Assembly (NCBI RefSeq): GCF_004919685.1
Contig: NZ_SMYZ01000100.1
Location: 1-52,558 of the forward strand
Direction of reading: 5' to 3'
From: Mesorhizobium norvegicum
GTDB taxonomy: Bacteria; Pseudomonadota; Alphaproteobacteria; Rhizobiales; Rhizobiaceae
Length of the DNA: 52,558 nucleotides
The notes beneath the pieces are model-generated. The model was not told the DNA's origin and did no database searches. It saw only the letters and a list, made by a program, of their open reading frames with translations. Positions 36,271 through 44,263 of this stretch are shown here, piece after piece (position 1 is the first letter of the stretch; every line of letters begins with the position of its first letter). Both the position numbers and the translations under genes were made by a program.

Positions 36271-37811
36271 TGAGCAGCCTTGCGCGCGTCGAAGAGTTCG
36301 CGCAACACCGGCACCAGCGCCAGCGGCAGATCCTCGGCGATCAGACCGGGTCCGAACCGGCTGCCGGCTTCGGCATGCAGCCAAACCGCCGCACAGGTCC
36401 CCTCGAAGGGCGGCATGCCCTGTGCGAGCAGACCGGCGATGATGCCCGACAGCACATCGCCTGACCCGGCTGTGGCCAGCCACGGCGCGCCGTTGGAATT
36501 GATCGCCGCCTTGCCATCGGGAGCAGCGATCACAGTGTCGGCACCCTTGTAGACGATGACCGCATTGGACCGCACGGCGGCGGCACGCGCCTTGGCCAGT
36601 TTCGACAGGGTCTCGTCGCCTGCGATATCAGGGAACAGTCGGCCGAATTCACCCTCATGCGGCGTTATCACCAGCGCTGGAGCATTCAGCCGCCGGGCGG
36701 CTTCGAACAGCGCTGAGGGCTGATGGGCCAGAGAGGTGATGGCGTCGGCATCCAGCACGATCGCACTGGCGTGGCTCGCGGTCGCTTCGTCGCGTCCACC
36801 ATCCGCCAAAGCCTTGATCAGCTGCAGGGCGAAATCGCCGACCTTGGGTTTTGGCCCGAGCCCCGGTCCGAACACCAGCGCCTCGGGATGGCGCGCCGCC
36901 AGGAATTCCTGCACATCCTCGAGCGAACCCGCCTCGCGCAGCATGATCGAGGTCAGGTGCGTCGCGTTCACCTGCATGGCATTGGGCGGCGACAGCACGG
37001 TGACCGCCCCTGCCCCGCTTCTGGCGGCAGCCATGGCGGACAGCCGAGCCGCGCCCGTAGCGCTGGGGCCGCCGGAAAAGACGCCGACATGGCCACGCTT
37101 GTATTTGTGCGCGTCCACCGCCGGCACGGGAAATTCCTGGAACCACAGGTCCGGCACATTCTCGAAGGTCGACACGGCGAGCTGGGCGATGATGCCGTCG
37201 CCGATGCCGATATCGGCGAGCACGATTTCACCGCATTGCCCGCGTCCCGGCAGCAAAAGGTGGCCAGGCTTTTTTCGCGCAAAGGTGACGGTGACCTCAG
37301 CGCGAAACGCCTTGCCCAATATGTCGCCGCTGGTTCCCGAGACGCCCGACGGCAGGTCGACCGCGACCACAGGCAGGCGCAGGGCTGTTGCGGTATCGAC
37401 GGCCTTCACGGCATCGCCGGACATCGGCTTGGACAGCCCTGCCCCGTAGAGCGCGTCGACCACGATCGAGCCGGCCTCGGCATTAAATCCAGACAGCGGC
37501 CGGGGCTTGATCGGGCACTCCGCGGCGGCGAGCGCCGCATCGCTTTCCGGCCTCGGCGCTCCGGATGCCCAGATCGTTGTGCTAACGCCGCTGGCGGCCA
37601 GGATGCGGGCGACGACATAGCCATCACCGCCATTGTTGCCGGGGCCGCACAGCACATGGACGTGCGCCGCTGAGGGATAACGCTTGAGAATCTCAGCCGC
37701 GACCGCTTCACCCGCTCGCCGCATCAGGCCGATACCGTCGGTTGGACCGGCGGCGATCGTCAGCCGATCGGCCTCGCTCATTTCGGCGGAGGTAAGAAGT
37801 TCGCTGCTCAT
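36267..37811 (-). CDS. nnrD: Bifunctional NAD(P)H-hydrate epimerase / ADP-dependent dehydratase
   Basis: Repairs damaged NAD(P)HX: the N-terminal YjeF domain (about 1-215) interconverts R and S forms and the C-terminal ribokinase-like domain dehydrates S-NAD(P)HX with ADP. The 514 residues show HVLCGPGNNGGDGYVVAR and VDALYGAGLSKP in the first half, and VGVFSGGPSATGAA, LVFGPGLGPKP, LVITPHEGEFGRLFP, VYKGADTVIA and PWLATAGSGDVLSGIIAGLLAQG in the second, all diagnostic. It is the first gene of a two-gene unit with the CxxCH protein and lies upstream of the glnB promoter region on the opposite strand. Confidence 0.95.
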   Translation of the reverse strand: MSSELLTSAEMSEADRLTIAAGPTDGIGLMRRAGEAVAAEILKRYPSAAHVHVLCGPGNNGGDGYVVARILAASGVSTTIWASGAPRPESDAALAAAECPIKPRPLSGFNAEAGSIVVDALYGAGLSKPMSGDAVKAVDTATALRLPVVAVDLPSGVSGTSGDILGKAFRAEVTVTFARKKPGHLLLPGRGQCGEIVLADIGIGDGIIAQLAVSTFENVPDLWFQEFPVPAVDAHKYKRGHVGVFSGGPSATGAARLSAMAAARSGAGAVTVLSPPNAMQVNATHLTSIMLREAGSLEDVQEFLAARHPEALVFGPGLGPKPKVGDFALQLIKALADGGRDEATASHASAIVLDADAITSLAHQPSALFEAARRLNAPALVITPHEGEFGRLFPDIAGDETLSKLAKARAAAVRSNAVIVYKGADTVIAAPDGKAAINSNGAPWLATAGSGDVLSGIIAGLLAQGMPPFEGTCAAVWLHAEAGSRFGPGLIAEDLPLALVPVLRELFDARKAAQ

Positions 37812-37916
37812 GGATTGCCGATCCGCATGCGATCAAGCATTGTCCAATTTTCGATCCGAAGCAAACAAAGGGGAGTTGCCGAGATTTGCGGCCATATCGT
37901 CGGCATGAGGGCATTG

Positions 37917-37934
37917 CAGGCACGAAATTGCCTG
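37917..37934. promoter_or_regulatory. Imperfectly spaced palindrome upstream of glnB
   Basis: CAGGC-N8-GCCTG lies 23 bases (left arm to left arm) before the TAGGC-N5-GCCTA site. The arms resemble those of that site, so it may be a weaker second half of a tandem operator. Confidence 0.45.
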
Positions 37935-37939
37935 AGGGA

Positions 37940-37954
37940 TAGGCGATATGCCTA
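37940..37954. promoter_or_regulatory. TAGGC-N5-GCCTA operator upstream of glnB-glnA
   Basis: TAGGC-GATAT-GCCTA is a perfect 15-base dyad about 148 bases upstream of the -24 element of the sigma-54 promoter before glnB. An identical-arm site occurs upstream of glnII at 45537-45551. The location fits an upstream activator sequence for a bacterial enhancer-binding protein such as NtrC, though the arms differ from the textbook NtrC consensus. Confidence 0.65.
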
Positions 37955-38093
37955 ATTTTTGTGCGGGCGCAGATGCTGGCGCTGTGTAGGCTCCAGCAGC
38001 CCATGCCGCTTCCGGTGCAGTGAATGACGCGAATTTGCATCCCGGCAGGGCGCGGCTTTGAAATCGTATGAGACCGCTTCGAATCCGTCCGAT

Positions 38094-38109
38094 TGGCACA
38101 GTTCGTGCT
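38094..38109 (+). promoter_or_regulatory. Sigma-54 promoter of glnB-glnA
   Basis: TGGCACAGTTCGTGCT has the invariant GG (38095-38096) and GC (38107-38108) with the required spacing, and matches the -24 TGGCAC exactly. It lies about 60 bases before the glnB start. Nitrogen-limited expression through NtrC is expected. Confidence 0.82.
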
Positions 38110-38151
38110 TGATGGAGGCGCAAGCGGGGGGTCACAACCCGTTTTTTTGGC

Positions 38152-38170
38152 AGTGGAGGCCACTTTTTAC
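38152..38170 (+). promoter_or_regulatory. Hairpin covering the glnB ribosome site
   Basis: AGTGG-AGG-CCACT followed by TTTTT lies directly before the glnB ATG; the GGAGG ribosome site (38155-38159) falls in its stem and loop. The stem is only five base pairs, so any effect on translation would be modest. Confidence 0.4.
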
Positions 38171-38509
38171 ATGAAAAAGATCGAAGCGATCATCAAGCCA
38201 TTCAAGCTGGACGAAGTGAAGGAAGCGCTTCAGGAGGCCGGACTGCAGGGCATCACTGTCACCGAAGCAAAAGGCTTCGGTCGTCAGAAGGGCCATACAG
38301 AACTCTACCGCGGCGCCGAATATGTCGTCGATTTCCTGCCCAAGGTGAAGATCGAGGTCGTGCTTGGCGACGACGCGGTCGAAGGTGCGATCGAGGCCAT
38401 CCGCAAGGCGGCCCAGACCGGCCGTATCGGCGACGGCAAGATCTTCGTTTCCAATATCGAGGAAGTCGTGCGAATCCGCACCGGCGAAACGGGCATGGAC
38501 GCGGTCTGA
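38171..38509 (+). CDS. glnB: Nitrogen regulatory PII protein
   Basis: The trimeric PII signal protein that reads 2-oxoglutarate, ATP/ADP and, through uridylylation by GlnD, glutamine. The 112 residues begin MKKIEAIIKPFKLDEVKEAL, with the T-loop KGHTELYRGAEYVVDFLPK carrying Tyr51, the uridylylated residue, and the C-terminal signature GRIGDGKIFVSNIEEVVRIRTGE. It controls adenylylation of the glutamine synthetase encoded next (glnA, 65 bases downstream) and NtrB activity. It stands behind a sigma-54 promoter. Confidence 0.98.
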   Translation: MKKIEAIIKPFKLDEVKEALQEAGLQGITVTEAKGFGRQKGHTELYRGAEYVVDFLPKVKIEVVLGDDAVEGAIEAIRKAAQTGRIGDGKIFVSNIEEVVRIRTGETGMDAV

Positions 38510-38574
38510 CCTGACCCGGCCATCCTCCTGAAAACGTCATCATCAAAAAACGTCATCAAACAGGGATACATGAC

Positions 38575-39984
38575 ATGACGACAGCCAAAGACATCATGAA
38601 GCAGATCAAGGACAACGACGTGAAATTCGTCGACCTGCGCTTCACAGACCCGAAGGGCAAGCTGCAGCACGTGACGATGGATGTCATCGAGGTCGAGGAA
38701 GACATGTTCGCCGATGGCGTGATGTTCGACGGCTCGTCGATTGCCGGCTGGAAGGCCATCAACGAGTCCGACATGGTGTTGATGCCCGATCCGGAAACGG
38801 TCCACATGGACCCGTTCTTCGCGCAGTCGACCATGGTCATCCTGTGCGACATCCTCGATCCGGTTTCGGGTGAATCCTACAACCGCGATCCGCGCGGTAC
38901 GGCCAAGAAGGCCGAGGCCTACATGAAGGCGGAAGGCATCGGCGACACCATCTTTGTCGGCCCGGAAGCCGAATTCTTCGTCTTCGACGACGTGAAGTAC
39001 AAGGCTGATCCCTACAACACCGGCTTCAAGCTCGACTCGACCGAACTGCCGTCGAACGACGACACCGACTATGAGACCGGCAATCTCGGCCACCGTCCGC
39101 GCGTCAAGGGCGGCTATTTCCCGGTACCGCCGATCGACAGCGCGCAGGACATGCGCTCCGAAATGCTGACCGTGCTCGCCGAAATGGGCGTGCGCGTCGA
39201 AAAACACCACCACGAGGTGGCGGCTGCCCAGCACGAGCTCGGCATCAAGTTCGACGCGCTGGTGCGCAACGCCGACAAGATGCTGATCTACAAATATGTC
39301 GTCCACCAGGTCGCCAATGCCTACGGCAAGACGGCGACCTTCATGCCAAAGCCGATCTTCGGCGACAACGGCTCGGGCATGCACGTCCACATGTCGATCT
39401 GGAAGAACGGCAAGCCGACCTTCGCCGGCAATGAATATGCCGGCCTGTCGGAAAGCTGCCTGTTCTACATCGGCGGCATCATCAAGCACGCCAAGGCGAT
39501 CAACGCCTTCACCAACCCGCTCACCAACTCCTACAAGCGTCTGGTGCCGGGTTACGAAGCGCCGGTGCTGCTCGCCTATTCGGCGCGCAACCGCTCGGCC
39601 TCCTGCCGCATCCCGTTCGGCTCGTCGCCGAAGGCCAAGCGCGTCGAAATCCGCTTCCCCGATCCGGGCGCGAACCCCTATCTCGGCTTCGCAGCGCTGC
39701 TGATGGCTGGTCTCGACGGCATCAAGAACAAGATCCATCCCGGCCAGCCGATGGACAAGGATCTTTACGATCTGCCGCCGAAAGAACTGAAGAAGATCCC
39801 GACCGTCTGCGGTTCGCTGCGTGAAGCGCTGCAGAGCCTCGACAAGGATCGCGGCTTCCTGAAGGCCGGCGGCGTCTTCGATGACGACCAGATCGACAGC
39901 TACATCGAGCTGAAGATGGCCGAGGTGATGCGCTTCGAAATGACCCCGCATCCGGTCGAATACGACATGTACTACTCCGTCTAA
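38575..39984 (+). CDS. glnA: Glutamine synthetase type I
   Basis: Dodecameric GSI, ATP-dependent synthesis of glutamine from glutamate and ammonia. The 469 residues include the beta-grasp domain start, VMFDGSSIAGWKAI, the glutamate/ATP site NVHMS-type GSGMHVHMS, KPTFAGNEYAG, LLAYSARNRSASCRIPFGSS (ammonium and substrate loop) and EIRFPDPGANPY. Tyr398 in DLYDLPPKE is the adenylylation site, confirming the GlnE-regulated GSI-beta type. It is co-transcribed with glnB and ended by a good terminator. Confidence 0.98.
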   Translation: MTTAKDIMKQIKDNDVKFVDLRFTDPKGKLQHVTMDVIEVEEDMFADGVMFDGSSIAGWKAINESDMVLMPDPETVHMDPFFAQSTMVILCDILDPVSGESYNRDPRGTAKKAEAYMKAEGIGDTIFVGPEAEFFVFDDVKYKADPYNTGFKLDSTELPSNDDTDYETGNLGHRPRVKGGYFPVPPIDSAQDMRSEMLTVLAEMGVRVEKHHHEVAAAQHELGIKFDALVRNADKMLIYKYVVHQVANAYGKTATFMPKPIFGDNGSGMHVHMSIWKNGKPTFAGNEYAGLSESCLFYIGGIIKHAKAINAFTNPLTNSYKRLVPGYEAPVLLAYSARNRSASCRIPFGSSPKAKRVEIRFPDPGANPYLGFAALLMAGLDGIKNKIHPGQPMDKDLYDLPPKELKKIPTVCGSLREALQSLDKDRGFLKAGGVFDDDQIDSYIELKMAEVMRFEMTPHPVEYDMYYSV

Positions 39985-40002
39985 GATTCAATATTATATT
40001 CA

Positions 40003-40037
40003 AGCCCTTGAAAGATTTCCCTCTTTCAAGGGCTTTG
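40003..40037 (+). terminator. Terminator of glnB-glnA
   Basis: AGCCCTTGAAAGA and TCTTTCAAGGGCT form a 13-base-pair stem with a 6-base loop about 18 bases after the glnA stop. It has a short TTTG tail. Confidence 0.8.
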
Positions 40038-40643
40038 CTGCTCTCAGATGGTCGTGCCTACCGATCGGCGCACGAGAGCGGGCCGACTCGACATAAGCAG
40101 CGTATTTGCGTTGAGTTTTCGACGATCGCATATGCCTGGGTTCATGAGCGCGGGGTCCATTGGCACGCACGACACGTCGATCCGGTGACGTCAGTCTCAA
40201 GCTCAGCAAAGTCCGATGGATGGAAAGCGGATCATTGTTCGATCGCGAACATGAAGCCAGGAGCGAGCGGAGCACTGTCTCAGGCTACAGTGACCGCTCG
40301 TCCGGCGCCCCCCGCCAATGCCGCCGTTCAAGAAAACCCCGCCCGTCCGAACAGCATTGCGTGACGTAACCCCAAGACCTGCGAATACGCATGCTGCGAT
40401 GCGATCTGTCAACGCCACCAACCGGGCTGTGGATAGCAGATTTCGCTGCTTGAACAGATGCTTATGGAAGGGTCTTTGCCACAGATTAAGTGCTGGAAAA
40501 GGCGGTTTTCCGGGCTTTCTGACAAGCCATCGCTGGAAACGGACACGGCGACGGACCGGACTCCGGTGGGATTCTCGACTACCGGAATTGCCTGACTTTT
40601 TCTGGGTGCTTTTGGCCGGAGATGCGATCTGCCGGGTAGCGGC
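40038..40643. other. Long gene-free stretch between glnA and the permease gene
   Basis: About 600 bases in which I find no convincing protein, tRNA or named RNA. There are short open frames in several phases, none protein-like. A TGTGGATAG at 40428-40436 is one base off a DnaA box but stands alone. Such a stretch could hold a non-coding RNA or a decayed gene; I cannot say which. Confidence 0.5.
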
Positions 40644-40675
40644 AAAAAAGAACCCCGGCCTGGGCCGGGGTTCTT
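40644..40675 (-). terminator. Terminator of the APC permease gene
   Basis: AAGAACCCCGGCC and GGCCGGGGTTCTT form a 13-base-pair stem with a 2-base loop; on the minus strand it ends in TTTTTT. It begins 32 bases after the permease stop. Confidence 0.9.
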
Positions 40676-40706
40676 GCAAAGAGCAGACCGTCGGAGGGAC
40701 GTGGAT

Positions 40707-42125
40707 CTACCCTGCAAGCTCGTCGGGACCGTGCAGGTTCCAGTCCGTTCGCCTGGCCAGGACCAGCAGGTAATAGATCGCCGCCACGACCATGATCAGC
40801 CCCGTCGCGATCAGGCTCGGACGGCCGAAGGCGACGTCCAGGTAGTTCTGGTAAGCGACATAGATCAGCGCCACGAAAGCGAGGATGGCCGGCACCGGGA
40901 AGAGCGGCATGCGATAGTGCCCGCCGTCGGTGGTGCCGCTGCGGCGACCGACAAACGCCGCCACGCACAGCAAGGCATAGATGACCACCAGTGACGTGCC
41001 GCTGACGACCAGCAGCAGGTTGATGTCGATGAAGCAGGCAACGGCCGCCAGCACCGCCACGACGATGGTGGCGATCCAGGGCGAGGCGTAGCTGCCATGA
41101 ACCGAGGCGACAGCGGCGTTGATCGGGCCGAACCAGGTCTTGTCGCGACCGGAGCTGAACAGCAGCCGGGCCGCCTGCAGGATGATGGCGATCACCGCGT
41201 TGAAGATGGCAACGGCGATGGCAAGGCTGATCAGAACCGTCAACGCATGGCCGCCGCGCGCCTCGAGGAAATACTCGATCTTCTGCGGCGCGGCGAGCAA
41301 GGCAACCAGATCCGGCGCGCCAAGCAGCACCGCGGTCAGCGGGATCAGTTCGGCCGCGACGGTGATGACCAGCGCCCACACCACGACCTTGCCGATGTTG
41401 CGCTTGGCGTCATGCGTCTCCTCGCCGAAATAGGCGGCGGCGCCGTAGCCATTATAGGCAAACAGGGCAACCGCGGTTGCCGCCAGCACGATGCCGGCCG
41501 ACGCCGGCACCAGCGTGCTGGTGGTGGCATCGAGCAGCTGCGGTGCGGTGAACAGGCTGGAGAGCGGCCGTTCGACATGAGCGAAGCCGAGGCCGGTCAG
41601 GATCAGCAGCGCCAGCATTTCGATGCCGAGGAAGATGCCGGTGACGAAGGCGTTGAGCTTGATGCGCATTGCCGCGACCGTACCGGCAAGTGCGATCGTC
41701 ACCACACCCACCCATTGAGGACTGAGGTTGGGAATGAGGACACCGAGATAGGTGCCGACGCCGAGCGCGATGACGGCGACGATCAGCACGATCGAGACGA
41801 ACACCAGCACCAGCGTGACGAAGCCCCAGAAGCGGCCGAGCGTGCGGCCGATCATCGTGTATTCGCCGCCGGCCATCGGATAGGCCGACGACAGTTCGGC
41901 ATAGACGAACGCCATAAACAGCCCGATGACGGCGGCAATGACGAAACTGAGAAATGAGCCGGTGCCGGCCAGCGCAATGACGCCCGGCACGATGATGAAC
42001 ACCGATGATGCCGGCGTCACCGCCGACAGAACGATCATGAGCGTGCCCAGCGCGTTGAGCGCCCGGTCGAGCCCTTTGGCGGCCGGCGCGGCCTGGGCCG
42101 CTGTAGTTGCTTCGTTTGTAGACAT
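40707..42125 (-). CDS. APC-superfamily amino acid permease
   Basis: A 472-residue inner-membrane transporter with about 12 transmembrane helices. The first helix shows the family TxxSS-like break (LSAVTPASSVFIIVPG), then YAELSSAYPMAGGEYTMIGRTLGRFWGF, typical of the amino acid-polyamine-organocation superfamily, and later ALFAYNGYGAAAYFGEETHDAKRN. The substrate is not told by sequence; divergence from a TetR gene followed by a DmpA-type peptidase suggests peptide or amino acid amide use. A GATAA-AAA-TTATC dyad lies at 42148-42160 near its start. Confidence 0.92.
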   Translation of the reverse strand: MSTNEATTAAQAAPAAKGLDRALNALGTLMIVLSAVTPASSVFIIVPGVIALAGTGSFLSFVIAAVIGLFMAFVYAELSSAYPMAGGEYTMIGRTLGRFWGFVTLVLVFVSIVLIVAVIALGVGTYLGVLIPNLSPQWVGVVTIALAGTVAAMRIKLNAFVTGIFLGIEMLALLILTGLGFAHVERPLSSLFTAPQLLDATTSTLVPASAGIVLAATAVALFAYNGYGAAAYFGEETHDAKRNIGKVVVWALVITVAAELIPLTAVLLGAPDLVALLAAPQKIEYFLEARGGHALTVLISLAIAVAIFNAVIAIILQAARLLFSSGRDKTWFGPINAAVASVHGSYASPWIATIVVAVLAAVACFIDINLLLVVSGTSLVVIYALLCVAAFVGRRSGTTDGGHYRMPLFPVPAILAFVALIYVAYQNYLDVAFGRPSLIATGLIMVVAAIYYLLVLARRTDWNLHGPDELAG

Positions 42126-42147
42126 TGTCCTCCCATTTTTTTAATAA

Positions 42148-42160
42148 GATAAAAATTATC
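42148..42160. promoter_or_regulatory. Dyad near the permease start
   Basis: GATAA-AAA-TTATC, in an AT-rich block about 25 bases upstream of the permease ATG. It may be an operator or simply part of the promoter. Confidence 0.3.
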
Positions 42161-42248
42161 CTCCGCAGCGGAACCTATCGACACGATCGGAAATCGTCAA
42201 CGAATATGGTGTATGCGTGCTTGCAAAATTTCACACGCCGGTTTTAAA

Positions 42249-42263
42249 CTGAATTGAATTCAG
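42249..42263. promoter_or_regulatory. Perfect palindrome at the tetR start, probable operator
   Basis: CTGAATT-G-AATTCAG is a perfect 15-base palindrome ending 10 bases before the TetR ATG and partly covering its ribosome site. This size and location suit autorepression by the TetR-family protein and control of the divergent permease. Confidence 0.6.
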
Positions 42264-42272
42264 GAAACATAG

Positions 42273-42875
42273 ATGGGCAGACCCAAAACGCAGACCGACC
42301 GCCGCCTGACATTGGTCGCAGCCGCGGAATCGATGATCGCCAGGCGCGGACTGGCCGACGTCACCTTGCGTGACGTCGCCAACGAGGCAGGGATGAGCTC
42401 GAGCGCCCTGCTCTATTACTATCCCGGCTTGAAGGACCTGCTGGACGATGTGCAGCGCAAGGCGGTCGAGCGGTTCTGCACGCTACGCGCCGCATCGGTC
42501 GCCGCGATCGCCGATCCCCGCGCGCGACTGAAGGCGATGATCGAGAGCGGGCTGCCGGTCGACAAGGACGACCAGCTCTGCCGGCTGCTGCTCGAGCTTG
42601 GCGCCTATTCGCGTTCGGACGCAAGTTATGCTGCCCGCCACATAACGCTGTTCGAGCGCCAGGTGGCAATCTATGTCGGCATCCTTGAAGCCGGCGCCGC
42701 GACCGGTATCTTCAAGCTGCAGACGGGCAGCGACACCATCGCGCGCAGCCTGGTGGTGCTTGAGGACGGGCTCGGTCTCCACCTCACCAACATCGTTCCG
42801 GCGGTCGATCATCAGGCTGCCCTGACAATCCTCACCCATTATGCCGAGCTCGCGACGAGTTGCCGTCTCGGCTGA
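42273..42875 (+). CDS. TetR-family transcriptional regulator
   Basis: A 200-residue regulator with an N-terminal helix-turn-helix (about 10-56: LTLVAAAESMIARRGLADVTLRDVANEAGMSSSALLYYYPGLKDLL) and a C-terminal ligand domain. The ligand region (ASYAARHITLFERQVAIYVGIL) resembles BetI-type members. It lies between the divergent permease and the co-directional peptidase (33 bases), and likely controls both. A perfect palindrome abuts its start. Confidence 0.92.
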   Translation: MGRPKTQTDRRLTLVAAAESMIARRGLADVTLRDVANEAGMSSSALLYYYPGLKDLLDDVQRKAVERFCTLRAASVAAIADPRARLKAMIESGLPVDKDDQLCRLLLELGAYSRSDASYAARHITLFERQVAIYVGILEAGAATGIFKLQTGSDTIARSLVVLEDGLGLHLTNIVPAVDHQAALTILTHYAELATSCRLG

Positions 42876-42908
42876 ACCCCGGCGCCACCACAGGGATGCA
42901 TCACCACA

Positions 42909-44075
42909 ATGAACCAAAGAGCCGTTCTCAACATGACGCCCGCCGGCAAGCAGCGCGCCCGGGCGCTTGGCATTCCCCTGCAAGGCAAGCCCGGACACGC
43001 CAACGCCATCACCGATGTCGATGGCGTTCTCGTCGGCTATTCGACTGTTGTTAAGGGCGACGGCAAGCTCAGCCTCGGCCACGGACCGGTGCGCACCGGT
43101 GTGACCGCGATCCTGCCGTTCGGCCGCGACGGCGTCGGTCTCGCCTGTGCAGCCGGCTATCATTCCTTCAACGGCAATGGCGAGATGACCGGCGCATCCT
43201 GGATCGAGGAGGCCGGCAGCCTCAGCCTGCCGATCCTGATCACCAACACCCATGCCGTCGGCACCTGCCATCGCGGCGTCATCGACTGGGACGCGCGCAA
43301 CAAGCCTGCCATGACCAGCCAGTGGCTGCTGCCGGTGGTGGCGGAAACCTGGGACGGCTACCTTAACGACATCAACGGCTCGCATGTCACCGTCGACCAC
43401 GCCATGGCAGCGATCGACAGCGCTGCCTCCGGCAGCATCGAGGAAGGCTCGGTCGGCGGCGGCACAGGCATGAACTGCTACGCCTTCAAGGGCGGCTCAG
43501 GCACCGCCTCGCGGGTGATCGGCTACGGCCATCGCGACTACACGGTCGGCGTGTTCCTGCAGGCCAATTTCGGTTCGCGCCACGAACTCAGCATCGCCGG
43601 TGTGCCGCTTGGGCAGGAACTGGCGACCGACAATCCGATGGAAGCCTATTTCAGCGGCCAGCCGACAGGCGCCGGCTCCTGCATCGGCATCGTCGCCACC
43701 GACGCACCGTTGCTGCCCGGCCAATGCAAGGCGCTGGCGCGGCGTGTGCCGCTCGGCCTGGCGCGGACCGGCACCACCGGCTCGCATTTCTCCGGCGACA
43801 TTTTTCTCGCCTTCTCGACAGGCAATCCCGACGCGCTCAACGGCCGCTTCCCGAAAGGCCCGCCCACCGAAGAGAGCTACGGCCATATGGACTTCATTCC
43901 CTGGGGGCGCATGGACGCTTTCTACGCCGCTGTCGTGCAGGCGGCCGAGGAGGCCGTGCTCAACGCCCTGGTCGCCAACCACGAGATGATCGGCCGCGAC
44001 GGCAACCGCACGCCTGCCCTGCCGCATGACAGGGTTGTGGCTGCGCTGAAGGCGCGGGGTGCGGTCCCCGGCTAG
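42909..44075 (+). CDS. P1-family (DmpA-like) aminopeptidase
   Basis: A 388-residue self-processing peptidase of the DmpA/BapA type, which cleaves N-terminal D- or beta-amino acid residues from peptides and amides. It shows the family pattern NAITDVDGVLVGYSTV, TGVTAILPFGRD, the loop EEGSVGGGTGMNCYAFKGG, VGVFLQANFGSR and GAGSCIGIVATDAPLLPGQ. The autoproteolysis nucleophile expected at the start of the beta chain is Ser257 in GAG-S-C, close to Ser250 of DmpA. Its stop codon TAG lies at the very edge of a repeat element. Likely works with the APC permease on peptides or amides. Confidence 0.92.
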   Translation: MNQRAVLNMTPAGKQRARALGIPLQGKPGHANAITDVDGVLVGYSTVVKGDGKLSLGHGPVRTGVTAILPFGRDGVGLACAAGYHSFNGNGEMTGASWIEEAGSLSLPILITNTHAVGTCHRGVIDWDARNKPAMTSQWLLPVVAETWDGYLNDINGSHVTVDHAMAAIDSAASGSIEEGSVGGGTGMNCYAFKGGSGTASRVIGYGHRDYTVGVFLQANFGSRHELSIAGVPLGQELATDNPMEAYFSGQPTGAGSCIGIVATDAPLLPGQCKALARRVPLGLARTGTTGSHFSGDIFLAFSTGNPDALNGRFPKGPPTEESYGHMDFIPWGRMDAFYAAVVQAAEEAVLNALVANHEMIGRDGNRTPALPHDRVVAALKARGAVPG

Positions 44076-44175
44076 AGCAGTTCACCGTTTCACGGAAACG
44101 GCGAACCGCTCTAACTCTTTGTTTTGACGCAATCCCGGACGGAAAACCGTTTCACACTTTTCCTGGAATTGCTTT
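44073..44175. repeat. Rhizobial intergenic palindromic repeat with two hairpins
   Basis: Two adjacent hairpins: AGAGCAGTTCACCGTTTC paired with GAAACGGCGAACCGCTCT (44074-44112, two mismatches), and GCAATCCCGGA paired with TCCTGGAATTGC (44129-44172). I recall very similar sequences as dispersed elements in Mesorhizobium and relatives. The peptidase stop codon overlaps its first bases. It may act as a transcript end or stabiliser. Confidence 0.75.
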
Positions 44176-44211
44176 AGACGGACACCGCGCCATTTTCATC
44201 GGCTCATAAGC

Positions 44212-44243
44212 AGAAAGCCCCAGCGCGAACGCCGGGGCTTTCT
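44212..44243. terminator. Terminator of glnII (bidirectional)
   Basis: AGAAAGCCCC and GGGGCTTTCT form a 10-base-pair stem around a 12-base loop, about 21 bases after the glnII stop; also usable by transcripts from the peptidase side. Confidence 0.82.
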
Positions 44244-44263
44244 TGTCATCTATACCGAAATGC

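Noticed and set aside
40428..40436. TGTGGATAG, near match to a DnaA box
   Set aside because: A single one-mismatch copy without clustering, AT-rich region or replication genes is expected by chance.
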